Positions 34,810-37,820 of a DNA stretch of 37,820 nucleotides are shown here, one piece after another. A program made the position numbers and the translations under genes. Numbering within the stretch: the first letter of the stretch is position 1; every line of letters begins with the position of its first letter. The notes under the pieces were generated by a model that was given only the letters and a program-made list of their open reading frames with translations, ran no database searches and had not been told where the DNA came from. This stretch comes from an uncultured Lachnospiraceae bacterium (lineage in GTDB: Bacteria > Bacillota > Clostridia > Lachnospirales > Lachnospiraceae), in contig CABUZU010000005.1 of the NCBI GenBank assembly GCA_902496125.1, positions 1 through 37,820 of the forward strand, given 5' to 3'.

Positions 34810-36375
34810 TTATTCAGCTTTAGGACCTGCTTCAACAACTTCCTTAGGCATATGAGTATATTTCTTGAAGTTTTCGTTGAACATCTTAGCAAGTTCTTTT
34901 GCTTTTGCAAGATAAGCATCTTTATCTTCCCAAGTATTTTCTGTAATTAAGATTTCAGAAGGAACACCTTCGATAGCGGTAGGAACCTGTACACCGAATA
35001 CTTTATCGGTTACAAATTCGCCTTTTTCTAAATCGCCATTTAAAGCTGCTGTTACCATTGCACGAGTATATTTTAATTTAATACGGCTTCCAGTACCATT
35101 CCAACCAGTGTTGATTAAGTATACGTTTGCTCCGCTTTCAGCTACTTTTTCGCTAAGCATCTGAGCATATTTACTTGGATCTAATGGTAAGAAAGGTTCA
35201 CCAAAGCATGTTGAGAAGGTAGGAACTGGGCTTGTGATTCCACGTTCTGTACCAGCTAATTTACTTGTAAAACCAGATACAAAGTAGTACATTGCCTGGT
35301 TAGAATCCAATTTAGAAATTGGAGGTAATACACCAAAAGCATCTGCTGTTAAGAAGATAACTGTCTTAGGAGTAGAACCTACACCTGGGATTGCTGCATT
35401 TGGAATATAGTCGATTGGATAACCAACACGAGTATTTTCTGTTAATGCAGCATCATCAAAGTCTAATTCACGAGTTTCTGGATCCATTACTACGTTTTCT
35501 ACTACTGAACCAAATTTGATTGCATTGTAGATTTCTGGTTCGTTTTCAGCTTTTAAGTTGATACATTTAGCATAGCATCCACCTTCAAAGTTGAATACAG
35601 TCTTATCAGACCAACCATGTTCATCATCACCGATTAATTTACGGTTAGGGTCAGCACTTAATGTGGTCTTACCTGTACCTGATAAACCAAAGAATACAGC
35701 TGCATCTCCATCCTTACCAATGTTAGCAGAGCAGTGCATTGGGAATACACCTTCTTTTGGCATTAAGTAGTTCATTACAGAGAATACGCTCTTTTTAATT
35801 TCGCCTGAATACTGAGAACCAGCGATTAATACAATTCTCTTTTCGTAGTCAATGATGATTGCTGCTTCACTGTGAACGCCATCTCTTTCTGGGATACATT
35901 TAAAACCAGGAGCTGCGATAATTGTGAAATCTTCACTGAAGTTTTCTAACTGCTCAGCTGTTGGACGAATTAAAAGTTCATGGATGAATAAGTTCTGAGA
36001 AGCTAATTCATTTACAATACGGAAAGATTTGGTATGGTTAGGGTCTGCTCCTGCAAAACCATCAAAGATAAATACTTCACGATTCTGTAAGTAAGCAACT
36101 ACCTTTTCGTAAATTGCATCGAATTTTTCCTGAGAAATTGGAACGTTTACCTTGCCCCAAGCGATTTCATCATGAACACCTTCAGAATCAACAATAAATT
36201 TATCTTCTGGGGAACGACCAGTGTATTTACCAGTCTTAATAACTAAAGCACCTGTATTGCTAAGGGTACCTTCACCACGAAGTACAGCCTTTTCTACTAA
36301 CTGAGAAACAGGTAAGTTACGATAAACAGCGCTAGGATTAATAATCCCTAATTTTTCAAGTCCGTATGTTTGCAT
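34810..36375 (-). CDS. pckA: Phosphoenolpyruvate carboxykinase (ATP)
   Basis: PckA interconverts oxaloacetate + ATP and PEP + CO2 + ADP; in gut fermenters it often runs in the carboxylating direction. The 521-residue protein contains TGKYTGRSPEDKFIVD, FIFDGFAGADP, MHCSANIG, the P-loop GLSGTGKTTLSADPNRKLIG with GDDEHGW (metal site), NFEGGCYAKC and NTRVGYPIDYIPNAAIPG. All point to the ATP-dependent class. AGGAGG precedes the ATG at 36375. It is a single gene with its own promoter, between thrC and the trp operon. Confidence 0.97.
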   Translation of the reverse strand: MQTYGLEKLGIINPSAVYRNLPVSQLVEKAVLRGEGTLSNTGALVIKTGKYTGRSPEDKFIVDSEGVHDEIAWGKVNVPISQEKFDAIYEKVVAYLQNREVFIFDGFAGADPNHTKSFRIVNELASQNLFIHELLIRPTAEQLENFSEDFTIIAAPGFKCIPERDGVHSEAAIIIDYEKRIVLIAGSQYSGEIKKSVFSVMNYLMPKEGVFPMHCSANIGKDGDAAVFFGLSGTGKTTLSADPNRKLIGDDEHGWSDKTVFNFEGGCYAKCINLKAENEPEIYNAIKFGSVVENVVMDPETRELDFDDAALTENTRVGYPIDYIPNAAIPGVGSTPKTVIFLTADAFGVLPPISKLDSNQAMYYFVSGFTSKLAGTERGITSPVPTFSTCFGEPFLPLDPSKYAQMLSEKVAESGANVYLINTGWNGTGSRIKLKYTRAMVTAALNGDLEKGEFVTDKVFGVQVPTAIEGVPSEILITENTWEDKDAYLAKAKELAKMFNENFKKYTHMPKEVVEAGPKAE

Positions 36376-36435
36376 TTGAAAAATCCTCCTAAAATATATA
36401 AAATTTGCTATTTAACAAAATTCAGCACGGATATG

Positions 36436-36464
36436 ATTTTCTCACAAATTTTTTAAAAAGTCAA
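36436..36464 (-). promoter_or_regulatory. Promoter of pckA
   Basis: On minus TTGACT, 17 nt, GAAAAT with TGA directly before it (extended -10). Leader about 55 nt. Confidence 0.6.
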
Positions 36465-36502
36465 ATTTTTCCTAAACTTTTCTTTTTTGCTCTTCTTAAA
36501 AC

Positions 36503-36520
36503 TGTATTTGTAAAAATACA
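36503..36520. promoter_or_regulatory. Palindrome upstream of the pckA promoter
   Basis: TGTATTT and AAATACA arms with 4 nt between, about 40 nt upstream of the pckA -35 box. Placement suits an activator or repressor site; no known consensus is matched with confidence. Confidence 0.35.
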
Positions 36521-36547
36521 CTTCACGAATCTTTATTGTATATTTTT

Positions 36548-36584
36548 TAACTAAGTTGCTAATGACACTTGCACAACTTAGTTA
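36548..36584. repeat. Inverted repeat downstream of thrC
   Basis: TAACTAAGTTG and CAACTTAGTTA, 15 nt apart, with further A/T pairing outside. It could form the end of the thrC transcript, but no T tract follows it on minus. Confidence 0.5.
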
Positions 36585-36691
36585 TAAAAACGAATTCTAC
36601 TATATTTTAATCATAATACTATACAATATTGCCAAATTTTATCAAAATTGTATTTTTTCGTCAAAGATATTTGTTCGTCTGAGAAAAACAA

Positions 36692-37768
36692 CTATTTCTT
36701 TAAGAATCCTTTTACAACCTCTTCCATACCGTCTACCGTTGAAACGGTTTTATGACGAACTTCGGCACTGCGAATCTCTTCAATTGCATTTGGTACTGCG
36801 GTTTTAGAAATCTTGCTTAATTCATCAATCATTGCAAAGTCTTCCATTTCGGCGTATTTTTTATCAATTGCAATCATCACGCTTCTTGTAAACTTATATG
36901 GACTTGCAGTTGATGCAATAACAGTAGGAGTCTTATCCTTACTTGCTTCTACGTATTTATTATAAACGCAACTAGCTACTGCAGTATGAGTATCAATTAC
37001 ATAGCCTGTCTTTTCATATAAGTCATGGATCGTCTTTGCTACTTCTTCTTCGGTTGCATAGCCTGCACCAAATCCACTAAATTGCTTTCTCATTTCTTCT
37101 GTAATGGTATATTTACCATCTGTGGTTAATGCATCCATTAATTCCTTAGTCTTTTTCGCATCATTTCCACATAATCTGTAGATTAAACGCTCTAGGTTAC
37201 TAGAAATTAAGATATCCATAGATGGAGAAGTAGTTAAAATAAATTCACGATTTCTATCATAGGTTCCTGTTGAGAAGAAATCAAATAATACTTTGTTGTC
37301 ATTTGATGCACAGATTAATCTTCCTAGAGGTACTCCGATTAATTTTGCATAAAGAGCTGCTAAAATATTACCAAAGTTACCAGTAGGTACTACTACATTT
37401 AACCTATCTCCATCGTTTAATTTGCCTTCGTTTAATAATGTGCAGTAGCTGTATACATAGTAAACAACCTGTGGTACTAAACGACCAATGTTGATAGAGT
37501 TTGCAGAAGAGAAACGGAAACCTTTTTCTAACATTTCTTTTTCTAATTCTTTATCACCAAACATCTGCTTTACCTTAGTCTGGCAATCATCAAAGTTACC
37601 TTCTACTGCAACAACTAAAGTATTGTCACCCTTTTGAGTAACCATCTGTTTCTTCTGAATTGGGCTTACACCGTCTTTTGGGAAGAATACAATAATACGT
37701 GTTCCAGGAACATCGGCAAATCCAGCCATAGCTGCCTTACCAGTATCACCAGAGGTTGCGGTTAAAAT
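36692..37768 (-). pseudogene. thrC: Threonine synthase, 5' end missing
   Basis: ThrC converts O-phosphohomoserine to threonine with PLP. The visible frame begins ILTATSGDTGKAAMAGFADV, the first conserved phosphate-cradle block, and continues through PKDGVSPIQKKQM, NSINIGRLVPQVVYY, VPTGNFGNILAALYAK, LICASNDNKVL and the STASPYKFTRSV end, about 358 residues to the stop. The family is near 490-500 residues. Directly before Ile there is an in-frame TAA (37769-37771), and the 50 nt beyond do not look like thrC; the expected FKDMAL block with the PLP Lys is missing. So the gene is broken here by an insertion or rearrangement, or the end of the sequence is chimeric. Any product from the internal ATG at 37729 would be inactive. 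Confidence 0.8.
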
Positions 37769-37820
37769 TTACATTCCACTATGTTTCTATTACTACAATA
37801 CTTATATCATACTCGTATTA
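37769..37820. other. Foreign or chimeric edge sequence next to thrC
   Basis: About 52 nt of AT-rich sequence with stops in frame with thrC. It carries short AATAC/GTATT arms only. Nothing identifiable; too short to call a mobile element. Confidence 0.5.

Larger units (their letters stand above)
36376..36691. other. Intergenic region between thrC and pckA
   Basis: 316 nt, strongly AT-rich, no gene seen. It holds the pckA promoter (36436-36464), an 18-nt imperfect palindrome (36503-36520) and a longer inverted repeat (36548-36584). No clear T-tailed terminator for thrC was found. Confidence 0.6.

Noticed and set aside
37729..37820. A normal thrC start at the internal ATG at 37729
   Set aside because: The conserved ILTATSGDTGK block lies upstream of that ATG in the same frame, so it is not the real start.

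Overview
The window is AT-rich, chromosomal DNA from a spore-forming Clostridia, most likely a Lachnospiraceae (genus not resolved). The reasons are a division and cell-wall (dcw) cluster carrying two tandem class B penicillin-binding proteins and joined to spoIIGA-sigE, a tryptophan T-box leader, large secreted proteins with Big_2 and FN3 tails, a DUF1292 protein, and strong Shine-Dalgarno sites before nearly every gene. Almost everything is on the minus strand; only sigG, gltX and a gene remnant are on plus. No tRNA, rRNA, CRISPR array or complete insertion sequence was seen.

Region 1 (1-3450): the 5' part of scpB and all of scpA (condensin partners) on minus, then sigG on plus with a sigma-F-like promoter, converging on and overlapping the 3' end of sigE. 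spoIIGA lies just upstream of sigE on minus. Region 2 (3400-16600): a dcw cluster, read on minus as lgt-rsmH-ftsL-ftsI-spoVD-like PBP-mraY-murD-ftsW-murA-divIB-ftsZ, ended by a strong terminator with a UUCG loop. mraZ, murE, murF and murG are not here. Region 3 (16600-21570): gltX on plus, divergent from lgt through a symmetric promoter region; then ychF-DUF1292-UvrD-like helicase as a minus-strand operon; then a decayed Rpn-type nuclease remnant.

Region 4 (21760-30000) is the accessory part. Three secreted proteins are encoded in a row: a 525-residue DUF4430 (transcobalamin-like C-terminal domain) protein, a 178-residue DUF4430-like protein, and a 1305-residue protein with a probable alpha/alpha-toroid domain. 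Upstream is an unusual regulator built as (AraC HTH - GyrI-like domain) twice. The two fold types match the two domains of animal cobalamin carriers, so an extracellular ligand-capture system, perhaps for corrinoids, is a reasonable but unproven reading.

Region 5 (30000-34800): trpE, a fused trpGD, trpC and mgsA, preceded by a T-box leader with a UGG (Trp) specifier and, between its terminator and trpE, a 150-nt element of three consecutive hairpins that looks like an intergenic repeat or structured RNA. Region 6 (34800-37820): pckA and a thrC that loses its 5' third at an abrupt junction about 50 nt from the window edge.
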